From assembly GCF_003350925.1 (NCBI RefSeq), contig NZ_KZ857173.1, positions 744,001-808,000 of the forward strand: a DNA stretch of 64,000 bases. Direction: 5' to 3'. This DNA is from Dyella tabacisoli. GTDB lineage: Bacteria > Pseudomonadota > Gammaproteobacteria > Xanthomonadales > Rhodanobacteraceae. Below the pieces are notes generated by a model. That model was not told the origin of the DNA. It saw only the letters and a program-made list of their open reading frames with translations, and did no database searches. Of the stretch, positions 31,399 to 39,416 are shown in pieces (positions within the stretch are counted from its first letter, which is position 1; each line of letters opens with the position of its first letter). A program made the translations under genes and the position numbers.

Positions 31399-32916
31399 TC
31401 AGTCCGCCGAAGCCTGCGGTGCCTGGGGGTAAGGGAACAATTTCACCAACGGCACCGAAATACCGTCGTCGCCCACCACCCGACAGTGATTGCGGGTGAG
31501 TTCGCGTGGCTCATCGACACCGCAGCTATGCGCGATGATGCCGACTTCATGCATCAAATTTTTCGCGTAATGGAAGACGCGTTCGCTCTTGTCGGTGACG
31601 ACCAGGCCACGCTGCAGTTTTGGATTCTGCGTGGTGATGCCGGTAGGACAGGTATTGCGATTGCACTGTAGGGATTGGATGCAACCGAGCGCGAGCATAA
31701 AGCCGCGCGCCGAGTTGACGAAGTCGGCACCTACCGACAACGCCCAGGCCACGTCGTAAGCGGTAATGCATTTGCCCGAGCAAACCACCTTGATGCGCTC
31801 GCGCAGGCCTTTGCTGATAAGCATGTCGACCAGTGCCGGCAGCGATTCGTGCAACGGCAGGCCGACGCCTTCCATCAAGGTTTGCGGCGCCGCGCCGGTG
31901 CCGCCCTCGGAACCGTCGACGATGATGAAGTCCGGTGCGCTTTCGATGCCGCGCTTATGTACCTCATCGCACAGCTCGCCGATCCATTCCAGGCCGCCCA
32001 TCACCGCCTTGAAACCCGTGGGTTTGCCGGTGAGTTCGCGAATATGCCGCACCGCGTCGAGCAACTCGTGGATATTGCCGATGTCCAGATGGCGGTTAGG
32101 GCTTTGCGAATCTTTCCCTACCGGGATACCGCGAATCGCCGCGATCTCCGGCGTCACTTTGGCTGCCGGCAATAAACCGCCCATGCCTGGCTTGGCACCC
32201 TGCCCCAGCTTGATGCTGACCATTTTCACTTGCTTGTGCGCACAGATCGCCAGCAGCTTTTCATCGTCGAGCTTGCCGTCAGGGGTGCGTACACCGTATT
32301 TGGCCGTGCCGATCTCGAAGATGATATCGCAGCCGCCTTCCAGGTGATAAGGCGCCAAACCACCTTCGCCGGTATCCATCCAGATACCGGCCTTGGCCGC
32401 GCCTGAAGACAGCGCCCGCACGGCCGGCGCCGACAAGGCGCCGAAACTCATCGCCGAGATATTGAAGAAGGCCGCATGACTATAGGGCTCGCGCGCATAT
32501 GGGCCGATAGTTACTGGACGTGGCTCGACGTGATGCTCATCCAGTGTGGGAAACGGCGCGTTGACGAAAAACGGCACACCCTCGCCACGCAGATCGCGAC
32601 TGGAGCCGAACGCATTGGTGTTGTCCACATTTTTCGCGGCGCGATAAACCCAGGTGCGCTGTGCGCGGTTGAACGGCATTTCCTCGCGGTCGCTGGAATA
32701 CAGGTATTGCCGGAAGAATTCGCCCAGGTGCAAAAACCAGTAGCGAAAGTGGCCAATGACCGGAAAGTTGCGCAATACCGAGTTAGCGGTCTGATTGCGG
32801 TCTACCAGCCATACCGTCAGCACGACCATCACCAACACCGCCAGCAGCACCAAGAACAACGCTGCGAACGTCTCCACTATGACGACTAGCCAATGCGCAA
32901 AACCCGTCGTTGACAT
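31399..32916 (-). CDS. FMN-binding glutamate synthase family membrane protein
   Basis: 505 residues. An N-terminal transmembrane helix (WLVVIVETFAALFLVLLAVLVMVVLTVWLV) anchors a large cytoplasmic domain homologous to the FMN-binding barrel of glutamate synthase. Characteristic segments: ISAMSFGALSAPAVRALSSGAAKAG, DIIFEIGTAKYGVR, IKLGQGAKPGMGGLLPAAKV, FIIVDGSEGGTGAAP, CSGKCITAYDVAWALSVGADFVNSARGFMLALGCIQSLQCNRNTCPTGI with Cys residues suited to an iron-sulfur cluster. The amidotransferase domain of true glutamate synthase is missing, so it is a stand-alone oxidoreductase of unknown substrate. Starts at ATG 32916 after GGAG. Convergent with bpt (13 bp). Confidence 0.9.
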   Translation of the reverse strand: MSTTGFAHWLVVIVETFAALFLVLLAVLVMVVLTVWLVDRNQTANSVLRNFPVIGHFRYWFLHLGEFFRQYLYSSDREEMPFNRAQRTWVYRAAKNVDNTNAFGSSRDLRGEGVPFFVNAPFPTLDEHHVEPRPVTIGPYAREPYSHAAFFNISAMSFGALSAPAVRALSSGAAKAGIWMDTGEGGLAPYHLEGGCDIIFEIGTAKYGVRTPDGKLDDEKLLAICAHKQVKMVSIKLGQGAKPGMGGLLPAAKVTPEIAAIRGIPVGKDSQSPNRHLDIGNIHELLDAVRHIRELTGKPTGFKAVMGGLEWIGELCDEVHKRGIESAPDFIIVDGSEGGTGAAPQTLMEGVGLPLHESLPALVDMLISKGLRERIKVVCSGKCITAYDVAWALSVGADFVNSARGFMLALGCIQSLQCNRNTCPTGITTQNPKLQRGLVVTDKSERVFHYAKNLMHEVGIIAHSCGVDEPRELTRNHCRVVGDDGISVPLVKLFPYPQAPQASAD

Positions 32917-33013
32917 GTGCTCTTTTCTCCGTGCCTGCGGTGCGGCGTGCCGCACCATGGGTAGGTGTTTCTAATCCGATTGCCGGCATGCTCGCATAAC
33001 CGGCGCCGATCGC

Positions 33014-34210
33014 TTACAACTCGATACGTAATTTTTTCGCCGCGCGAATCGCCTTGGCCTTCGCCGCCTCGATGCTTTCGTCGCGTGCCAGCGTCACCGC
33101 CATGCGACGGCGGCCTTTTACCGCCGGTTTGCCGAAGATACGCAACTGCGTATCCGGCTCGGCCAAGGCCTCGGCGACATTGAAGTAACGCGGTGCCTCG
33201 CCATCGCCTTCCACCAGTACGGCACACGAGGCGGATGGCCCGAGCTGCCGGATGACCGGAATCGGCAGACCGAGAATCGCCCGCGCATGCAGGGAGAATT
33301 CGGACAATTCTTGTGAAACCAGGGTCACCAGGCCGGTGTCGTGCGGACGCGGGCTGACTTCGGAAAAGATCACCGCATCACCTTTGATGGGATCGGCCTT
33401 GACGAAGAACTCCACGCCAAACACACCCCAGCCGCCCAACGCCTCAGTAATCGCCGCCGCCTGTCGCTGTGCCTCGGCCAGTGCCGCATCGCTCATGGGT
33501 TGCGGCTGCCAGGATTCGCGGTAGTCGCCATCCTCCTGTCGATGACCGATCGGCGCGCAAAAACTCACGCCGCCATGGTGGCGCACCGTGAGCAGGGTGA
33601 TCTCGTAATCGAAATCGACAAAGCCTTCGACAATAACCCGGCCTTTGCCGGCACGGCCGCCGGCCTGGGCATAATCCCAGGCGGCTGCTAGCTGATCTTC
33701 GCGGCGCACCACGCTCTGACCTTTGCCCGACGAGCTCATCACCGGCTTGATGACAAACGGCAAGCCCAGCACGGCGGCGGCCTGGCGATACTGCGCCTCG
33801 TCGTCACAAAAACGATAGGGCGAGGTCGGCAAGCCCAGCTCTTCGGCGGCCAGCCGGCGGATGCCTTCGCGGTCCATGGTGAGCCAGGCCGCGCGGGCGG
33901 TCGGAATCACCTTGAGGCCCTCTTTCTCCAATGCCATCAACGTCGGCGTGTGAATGGCCTCGATTTCCGGCACCACCAGATCAGGCCGCTCCTGCTCGAT
34001 CAAGGCACGCAACGCGGCGCCGTCGAGCATGTCGATCACATGGCTGCGGTGAGCTACCTGCATGGCCGGCGCATGCGCGTAGCGATCGACCGCGATCACC
34101 TCCACGGCATAGCGCTGCAGCTCAATCGCCACCTCTTTGCCCAGCTCGCCAGAGCCAAGCAACAGCACCCGTAGGGCATGATCGGAATGGGGGGTGCCGA
34201 ACGGCTTCAT
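33014..34210 (-). CDS. purT: Formate-dependent phosphoribosylglycinamide formyltransferase
   Basis: 398 residues, the usual PurT length. PurT makes formyl-GAR from GAR, formate and ATP in purine synthesis. N-terminal domain: [21 protein letters not shown] and [33 protein letters not shown]. The ATP-grasp has [18 protein letters not shown] (P-loop-like) and [13 protein letters not shown]...[16 protein letters not shown] (metal-binding Glu and Asn/Glu strand). C-terminal domain: [20 protein letters not shown] 6 nt before ATG 34210 fixes the start. Divergent from the transglutaminase-like gene. Confidence 0.97.
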   Translation of the reverse strand: MKPFGTPHSDHALRVLLLGSGELGKEVAIELQRYAVEVIAVDRYAHAPAMQVAHRSHVIDMLDGAALRALIEQERPDLVVPEIEAIHTPTLMALEKEGLKVIPTARAAWLTMDREGIRRLAAEELGLPTSPYRFCDDEAQYRQAAAVLGLPFVIKPVMSSSGKGQSVVRREDQLAAAWDYAQAGGRAGKGRVIVEGFVDFDYEITLLTVRHHGGVSFCAPIGHRQEDGDYRESWQPQPMSDAALAEAQRQAAAITEALGGWGVFGVEFFVKADPIKGDAVIFSEVSPRPHDTGLVTLVSQELSEFSLHARAILGLPIPVIRQLGPSASCAVLVEGDGEAPRYFNVAEALAEPDTQLRIFGKPAVKGRRRMAVTLARDESIEAAKAKAIRAAKKLRIEL

Positions 34211-34353
34211 GGAGTTCTCCTGAAAGGACAGGCCGGCATTGTAAGCGGCCGGCAGCCATAGAGCCTGCTCAAGGCCTCCTACGCTGCACTGCGCATTGAC
34301 GGCAGGCCCGGCGAGGCATCCACTGTGCATGTCCCGTCCCCGCGGATACGACC

Positions 34354-35868
34354 ATGCGCAGCCTGATCGCCCTGCTTTTGCTGGTGCTTACGTTGTGCCC
34401 TGCCCCCTCGTTACGGGCTGCTGTGCCGACGGCCGAACCGGCCACTACTGAACTCACCTGGATGAGCGTGCGGCTCGGCGGCCGCAAGATCGGCCATCTG
34501 CAGATCGAGCATCGCCTCGAAAACAACACGGTGATGACCACCCAAACGCTATCGATCATGCTCAACCGCAATGGCAAGAGCATCCCCTTCACCAATGTCA
34601 GCCGTACCGTGGAAACGACCACCGGTGAAGCACTGTCGTTTTCGGCGCGCACCTCGATGTCGGCCATCGACAGCACGGTGAATGGCGAGCGCCAACCGGA
34701 CGGTCGCTACAAAGTCACCACCACAGTAGGCGGCGCCAGCCATGAAACCATCATGGAATGGCCGCAAGGCGCCATGCTGACCGAAGGCCAGCGCTTGACC
34801 ATGCTCGCGGCCAGCAGCCATACCGGCCAGCATTATCAATTGCTGATGTTCGACCCCTCAGGTTTGCAAGTCGTACCGGTGCAGATGGACGTGCTGGGCG
34901 ATGAGCATGTCGACCTACCTGGCGGCACGGAAACCCTCAACCATCAACGACAGATACTGCAGCAGGCGCACGGCAACCAGATCATGGATCTGTGGCTCGA
35001 TAAACGTGGACAAGCGCGCAAGGGAACGCTTTCCATGATCGGCCGGCAGTTGGATATGCTGGCCTGCGATGAAACCTGTGCGATGGCGCCGGTGCAAGAT
35101 CTGGATATGTTTCGCGCAGCCATGGTCGAGTCGCCACGACCGCTTACGCCGAACCTGCGCGAATCCTTTCTGCGTTATCGCGTTCACATCAAAGGCAATG
35201 CCACGCAGCCGTTGATCGACACCGATGAACAGCACGTATTCAACATCGGTAATGGCGAATGGTTCGTAGACATCGGCGGCCCGAGATCCGGTGGTCAACC
35301 GCCGCCCGTCGAAGAAGACAAACTACCCAATGCCTGGCTGCAATCGGATGCACCGGCCGTTCGCAATCTGGCCGCACAAGCGGTAGGTGATGCCAGCAAC
35401 GATCGCCAACGCATGCGTCGGCTGCGTATTTTCGTCAGCCGCTACATCACCCAACATGGCTTGGACATCGGCTATGCCTCCGCACTTGAAGTGGTTAGCA
35501 ATCGCCAGGGCGACTGCACCGAATACGCGGTGCTATTGGCTGCCATGGCGCGCGCGCAAGGCATTCCGGCGCGGGTGGTTACCGGCATGGTCTACGCCGA
35601 CCGCTACGCCAATACCTCGCGCGTATTTCTGCCGCATGCCTGGGTACAAGCCTGGGTGGAGGGTCGCTGGCAAAGCTACGACTCTGCCCTGCGCCGTTTC
35701 GACAGCACGCACATCGCACTGGACAGCGGCGACGGCGATCCTTGGCATTTCTTCAATGCCACCGATCTTTTCAGTGCGATGCGAATCGAAGAGGTCTTTC
35801 CCTATTGGGAGCAATCCGTTCCCGGACCTGCGCCGCCGCCCGGTGCGACCAGCGGGGGCGGACGCTGA
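34354..35868 (+). CDS. Secreted transglutaminase-like domain protein
   Basis: 504 residues. A signal peptide ([21 protein letters not shown]) exports it. The first ~310 residues are a beta-rich domain of unknown fold containing two Cys (ACDETCAM). The C-terminal part is a transglutaminase-like Cys protease fold: [32 protein letters not shown] carries the catalytic Cys, [26 protein letters not shown] the His and Asp. Such proteins usually act as proteases or amidases in the periplasm; whether this one crosslinks or cuts is unknown. Divergent from purT and probably monocistronic. The purT-facing start is ATG 34354; no strong ribosome site is seen. Confidence 0.85.
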   Translation: MRSLIALLLLVLTLCPAPSLRAAVPTAEPATTELTWMSVRLGGRKIGHLQIEHRLENNTVMTTQTLSIMLNRNGKSIPFTNVSRTVETTTGEALSFSARTSMSAIDSTVNGERQPDGRYKVTTTVGGASHETIMEWPQGAMLTEGQRLTMLAASSHTGQHYQLLMFDPSGLQVVPVQMDVLGDEHVDLPGGTETLNHQRQILQQAHGNQIMDLWLDKRGQARKGTLSMIGRQLDMLACDETCAMAPVQDLDMFRAAMVESPRPLTPNLRESFLRYRVHIKGNATQPLIDTDEQHVFNIGNGEWFVDIGGPRSGGQPPPVEEDKLPNAWLQSDAPAVRNLAAQAVGDASNDRQRMRRLRIFVSRYITQHGLDIGYASALEVVSNRQGDCTEYAVLLAAMARAQGIPARVVTGMVYADRYANTSRVFLPHAWVQAWVEGRWQSYDSALRRFDSTHIALDSGDGDPWHFFNATDLFSAMRIEEVFPYWEQSVPGPAPPPGATSGGGR

Positions 35869-35972
35869 TGTCGAGAGCCGGCCAAAGATAGATCGACCCC
35901 GCACAAGAAACGGATAGTTTGGGCAACCCGGTGTCACCAGACTCATGGCTAATCTCAACATGGGAATTAGTC

Positions 35973-36437
35973 ATGTCCTTTCGCATTACCGGGCTGCCGG
36001 CCGAACCATTCAACGAGCTGTTTTCCCTTAGCGACGCCGCCTTGGCCGAACGCCAGGCCATGCGCGTCATCGCCAATAAACCGCATGCATTCCCCTGCCG
36101 GATCAGTCTCACTGACGCCGAGCCAGGGCAATCGCTGATTCTGCTCAACTACGAACACCAACCCGCTGATTCACCGTTTCGTGCCAGCCATGCGATCTAT
36201 ATTCGCGAAGGCGAGCAACAGTACGACGAGATCGATCAGGTGCCCGAGCAACTGCAACGCCGCCTGCTTTCCGTGCGCGGCTTCGATGCGCAAGGCATGT
36301 TGCGCGATGCCGACGTCGTGGAAGGCAAAGCACTTGAACCGCTGATTGCGCGCCTGTTCGAAAACGCAAGCATCGACTACTTGCAAGTCCATATCGCCAG
36401 ACCGGGTTGTTACGCCGCAAGGGTCGAGCGCGCCTGA
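35973..36437 (+). CDS. DUF1203 family protein
   Basis: 154 residues. The opening MSFRITGLPAEPFNELFSLSD, then AMRVIANKPHAFPCRISLTDAEPGQSLILLNYEHQPADSPFRASHAIYIRE, and the C-terminal SIDYLQVHIARPGCYAARVERA are diagnostic of DUF1203, a family with no known function. The conserved Cys in FPCRISL and GCYAARV may bind metal or form a disulphide. No signal peptide, so cytoplasmic. ATG 35973 is used; an in-frame start 18 codons upstream adds non-conserved residues. A GGGAATTAG is just upstream. Confidence 0.85.
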   Translation: MSFRITGLPAEPFNELFSLSDAALAERQAMRVIANKPHAFPCRISLTDAEPGQSLILLNYEHQPADSPFRASHAIYIREGEQQYDEIDQVPEQLQRRLLSVRGFDAQGMLRDADVVEGKALEPLIARLFENASIDYLQVHIARPGCYAARVERA

Positions 36438-36505
36438 ACGCAGTAGCTGCCAGCGCTCGTCCCAAGAGCGACTTGAAGGCGGGATTCATGGCTCCTCGCC
36501 CGCCC

Positions 36506-36892
36506 TCAATCTGGCTGCCGGCTGTTACCGCACAAGCCCATCCCCAGCGCTATCCAGCCGACCATAAAGGCCACGCCACCCAGCGGCGTAATCGCCCCGC
36601 ACCAGCGCGGCGCCCCCAGCGCCAATGCATACAGACTGCCGCTGAACAATACGATGCCGATCGCGAATGCCGCGATAGCCCAGCGACGCGACACTGCGCG
36701 CGGGGCGAGCACCGCCAGCACCAAAGCCAGGGCATGCCAGAAGTGATACTGCACGGCGGTATGCCATAGCTCGCTACCACGGGTATCGAGCACATCGCGC
36801 AATGCATGTGCTCCAAAAGCACCCAGGATCACCGCGCTGGCGCCGACGAAGCCGACCAGCAAGCCGGTGAAAGGACTGACAGTTTGTCGCAT
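36506..36892 (-). CDS. DUF423 small membrane protein
   Basis: 128 residues, about four transmembrane helices, of the DUF423/YgdD family. Seen: LVGFVGASAVILGAFGAHALRDVLDTRGSELWHTAVQYHFWHALALVLA, then FSGSLYALALGAPRWCGAITPLGGVAFMVGWIALG, matching the family signature FGAHAL....WxTAxxYhxxHaLaL. Function unknown. Start at ATG 36892, AAGGA about 10 nt upstream; the longer in-frame start at 36976 runs into the divergent sco gene and is rejected. Confidence 0.9.
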   Translation of the reverse strand: MRQTVSPFTGLLVGFVGASAVILGAFGAHALRDVLDTRGSELWHTAVQYHFWHALALVLAVLAPRAVSRRWAIAAFAIGIVLFSGSLYALALGAPRWCGAITPLGGVAFMVGWIALGMGLCGNSRQPD

Positions 36893-36953
36893 CGGGGCAA
36901 AATCCTTCGTTATGTTAAAGCCAGCAAAACCATCGGTATCGTATGCTGCCGGC

Positions 36954-37586
36954 ATGAACAGCGCCGATTCTCGCACCCCGTTTCATCGCTCCGCCCGCAT
37001 CCTTTTGTTGCTGGTCTTGCTCGCTGCGGGTGCATTACTCACCGCCTGCAATCGCGGTGAGCCGATGGCATGGCGGTTGACCAACGTCACCGGACACATG
37101 CCCGATCTCGATTTCAAACTCACCGACGATCAAGGCAAAACCGTCACCGGCAAAGATTTTCGCGGCAAGGCCGTATTGCTGTTTTTCGGCTATACCCATT
37201 GCCCGGACGTCTGCCCGCTGACTCTGGCGCAATTGCATGTCGCCATGCAGCGATTAGGACCACTGGCGGATGACGCCCGCATCCTGTTTGTTTCCGTCGA
37301 CCCTGCCCGCGACACGCCGGAAATCATGCACGCTTACGTCAATGCTTTCGATCCGCGCGCCGTCGGCCTTACCGGCACATCGGGCGATATCGAAGCACTG
37401 GCCAAACGCTACCGCTCCGCGTTTACGCGCGAGCCGGATAAGGGCGATAACAACTACAACGTCAGCCACAGCTCGGCGATTTATCTATTCGACCGCAACG
37501 GCAAGGCACGACTCTTGTCTACGCCAGCCAATCCACAGGACGATCTCGTCCACGATCTGTCTCTGCTACTGGAGACCAAGTCATGA
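36954..37586 (+). CDS. SCO1/SenC-type copper thioredoxin
   Basis: 210 residues. A lipoprotein signal (RILLLLVLLAAGALLTAC) anchors it in the envelope. The thioredoxin-like domain has FFGYTHCPDVCPLTL with the CxxxC copper ligands, the following FVSVDPARDTPEIMHAYVNAFDP, and the distal His ligand in NVSHSSAIYLFDR. Sco proteins insert or reduce the CuA centre of cytochrome oxidase. The downstream gene overlaps by 4 bp (ATGA) and encodes a PCuAC copper chaperone, the usual partner, so the two form one operon for oxidase copper delivery. Start ATG 36954, chosen so that the signal peptide begins directly. Confidence 0.93.
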   Translation: MNSADSRTPFHRSARILLLLVLLAAGALLTACNRGEPMAWRLTNVTGHMPDLDFKLTDDQGKTVTGKDFRGKAVLLFFGYTHCPDVCPLTLAQLHVAMQRLGPLADDARILFVSVDPARDTPEIMHAYVNAFDPRAVGLTGTSGDIEALAKRYRSAFTREPDKGDNNYNVSHSSAIYLFDRNGKARLLSTPANPQDDLVHDLSLLLETKS

Positions 37587-38068
37587 TGATCCGTACTCTG
37601 TCGCTGCTGGCTGGCCTATGGCTCGCCGGCGGCACCCATGCCACCGAAGCCGACCATATCCATGCCAGCAAGGCGTGGATCCGCTTGTTGCCCGGCAACC
37701 TGCCCGCCGGTGGTTTTGTGGTGTTGGAGAACCATGGCGACCAACCCGCTTCACTGCGTGCCGCCAGCAGTTCGATCTATGCCGACGTAATGCTGCACAA
37801 AAGCAGCACGACCGGCGGCATGGGGCGCATGGAGATGGTCGATAACCTGACCATACCCGCCAACGGCAAGGCCGAGCTTTCGCCGGGCGGCTATCACCTG
37901 ATGTTGATGAAGGCGAGCAAGCCGGTAAACGTCGGCGACACAGTCAAGCTAAGCCTGCAATTTTCCGATGGCAGCACGCTGAATACAGATTTCATCGCCC
38001 GACCAGCGAACACCATCGACGGCGCCGAATCACCGTCCGGGCATGAGATGGATCATTCGCGGCATTGA
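37583..38068 (+). CDS. Periplasmic copper chaperone PCu(A)C
   Basis: 161 residues with a signal peptide (TLSLLAGLWLAGGTHA). The PCuAC cupredoxin-like domain follows: HIHASKAWIRLLPGNLPAGGFVVLENHGDQPASL, and Cu(I) ligands in DVMLHKSSTTGGMGRMEMVDNL...GGYHLMLMKASKP, i.e. the H-M...M...HxM arrangement typical of the family. The tail is His/Met-rich (SGHEMDHSRH), perhaps an extra copper site. It receives Cu(I) in the periplasm and passes it to Sco or to the CuA subunit. Starts inside the sco stop codon (ATGA), proving tight coupling with that gene. Confidence 0.93.
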   Translation: MMIRTLSLLAGLWLAGGTHATEADHIHASKAWIRLLPGNLPAGGFVVLENHGDQPASLRAASSSIYADVMLHKSSTTGGMGRMEMVDNLTIPANGKAELSPGGYHLMLMKASKPVNVGDTVKLSLQFSDGSTLNTDFIARPANTIDGAESPSGHEMDHSRH

Positions 38069-38199
38069 GCTTTTCCATCGGTAAGGTGCCGCTGCGGGTC
38101 GTTAAGGATGCCCTGACCTAACTGGTGCGCTGCGCCAAGGTTTATTGCCGCAATAGCGCTACCATTCTCGGGTTTGCACCACTCATCAGGAGTTACACC

Positions 38200-39357
38200 A
38201 TGCGCCCGTTTCCGCTCGGAGAAGACATCGACCTGCTGCGCGAGAGCGTGCATGGCTTCGCGGAAAAAGAGATTGCGCCCCGCGCCGATCGTATCGATCA
38301 CGAAAACCTTTTTCCCGCCGACCTCTGGCGCAAGTTCGGTGAAATGGGCTTGCTTGGCGTGACCATTCCCGAGGAATACGGCGGCAGCGGCATGGGTTTT
38401 CTCGCGCATATGGTGGCGATGGAGGAAATCTCGCGTGCGTCGGGCTCGGTCGGCCTGTCTTACGGCGCACATTCCAATCTGTGCGTGCAAAACATTTTCC
38501 ATAACGGCAACGAAGCGCAACGGCGTAAATATCTGCCCAAGCTGTGCAGCGGCGAGCACGTCGGCGCACTGGCGATGAGCGAACCCGGCGCCGGCTCCGA
38601 CGTGGTCGGCTCGATGATCTGCAAGGCCGAGCAGCGCGGCGATGTCTGGGTCGCCAACGGCACCAAGATGTGGATCACCAATGGTCCCGATGCCGACGTG
38701 CTGCTGGTTTATATGCGCACGGCACCGCGCGTTGCCGGCAGCCGCTGCATGACCGCCTTCATCGTCGAAAAAGGCATGAAAGGTTTCAGCACGGCGCAGA
38801 AGCTGGACAAACTCGGCATGCGCGGCTCAAACACTTGCGAGCTGGTGTTCGACAATTGCGAAATCCCTGCTGAAAATATTGTCGGCGAAGTCAACGAAGG
38901 GGTACGCGTGTTGATGGGCGGCCTGGACACCGAGCGCCTGGTGCTGTCGGGTGGCCCGATCGGCCTGATGCAAGCCGCGCTGGATCTGGTGCTGCCCTAT
39001 GTCCGTGAGCGCAAGCAGTTCAACGCGCCCATCGGTACCTTCGGTGTGATGCAGGCCAAGATCGCCGACATGTACACCGCGCTGCAGAGCGCACGCGGTT
39101 TTGCCTACATGGTGGCGCAGCAATTCGACAACGGCGTGAAATCACGTATCGATCCCGCCGCCTGCCTGCTCAACGCCTCGCAGAATGCCGTGCAGGTCGC
39201 ACTGGAAGCGATCCAGACCCTGGGCGGTAACGGCTATATCAACGAGTTCCCCGCCGGCCGTTTGCTGCGCGATGCGAAACTCTACGAAATCGGTGCCGGC
39301 ACTAATGAAATCCGCCGCATGCTGATTGGCCGAGAGTTGTTTCACGGCAAGGCATGA
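38200..39357 (+). CDS. ivd: Isovaleryl-CoA dehydrogenase
   Basis: 385 residues of an FAD acyl-CoA dehydrogenase. It converts isovaleryl-CoA to 3-methylcrotonyl-CoA in leucine breakdown. Seen: [48 protein letters not shown] (FAD/substrate), [17 protein letters not shown], and [34 protein letters not shown], where the Glu of DTER is at the position of the catalytic Glu special to isovaleryl-CoA dehydrogenases (E254 in human). The C-terminal [35 protein letters not shown] is standard. AGGAG 8 nt before ATG 38200. First of a dispersed leucine pathway: thiolase, mccB, liuC, mccA and HMG-CoA lyase follow. Confidence 0.95.
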   Translation: MRPFPLGEDIDLLRESVHGFAEKEIAPRADRIDHENLFPADLWRKFGEMGLLGVTIPEEYGGSGMGFLAHMVAMEEISRASGSVGLSYGAHSNLCVQNIFHNGNEAQRRKYLPKLCSGEHVGALAMSEPGAGSDVVGSMICKAEQRGDVWVANGTKMWITNGPDADVLLVYMRTAPRVAGSRCMTAFIVEKGMKGFSTAQKLDKLGMRGSNTCELVFDNCEIPAENIVGEVNEGVRVLMGGLDTERLVLSGGPIGLMQAALDLVLPYVRERKQFNAPIGTFGVMQAKIADMYTALQSARGFAYMVAQQFDNGVKSRIDPAACLLNASQNAVQVALEAIQTLGGNGYINEFPAGRLLRDAKLYEIGAGTNEIRRMLIGRELFHGKA

Positions 39358-39362
39358 GTGCA

Positions 39363-39393
39363 TCGAAGCCGACAGTCATGCTGTCGGCTTCGA
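39363..39393. terminator. Hairpin between convergent ivd and autotransporter genes
   Basis: 13-bp perfect stem TCGAAGCCGACAG / complement with a 5-nt TCATG loop. No T-run, but placed between two converging genes. Confidence 0.6.
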
Positions 39394-39416
39394 GTCTGTC
39401 TAAAGACAGCGCGATC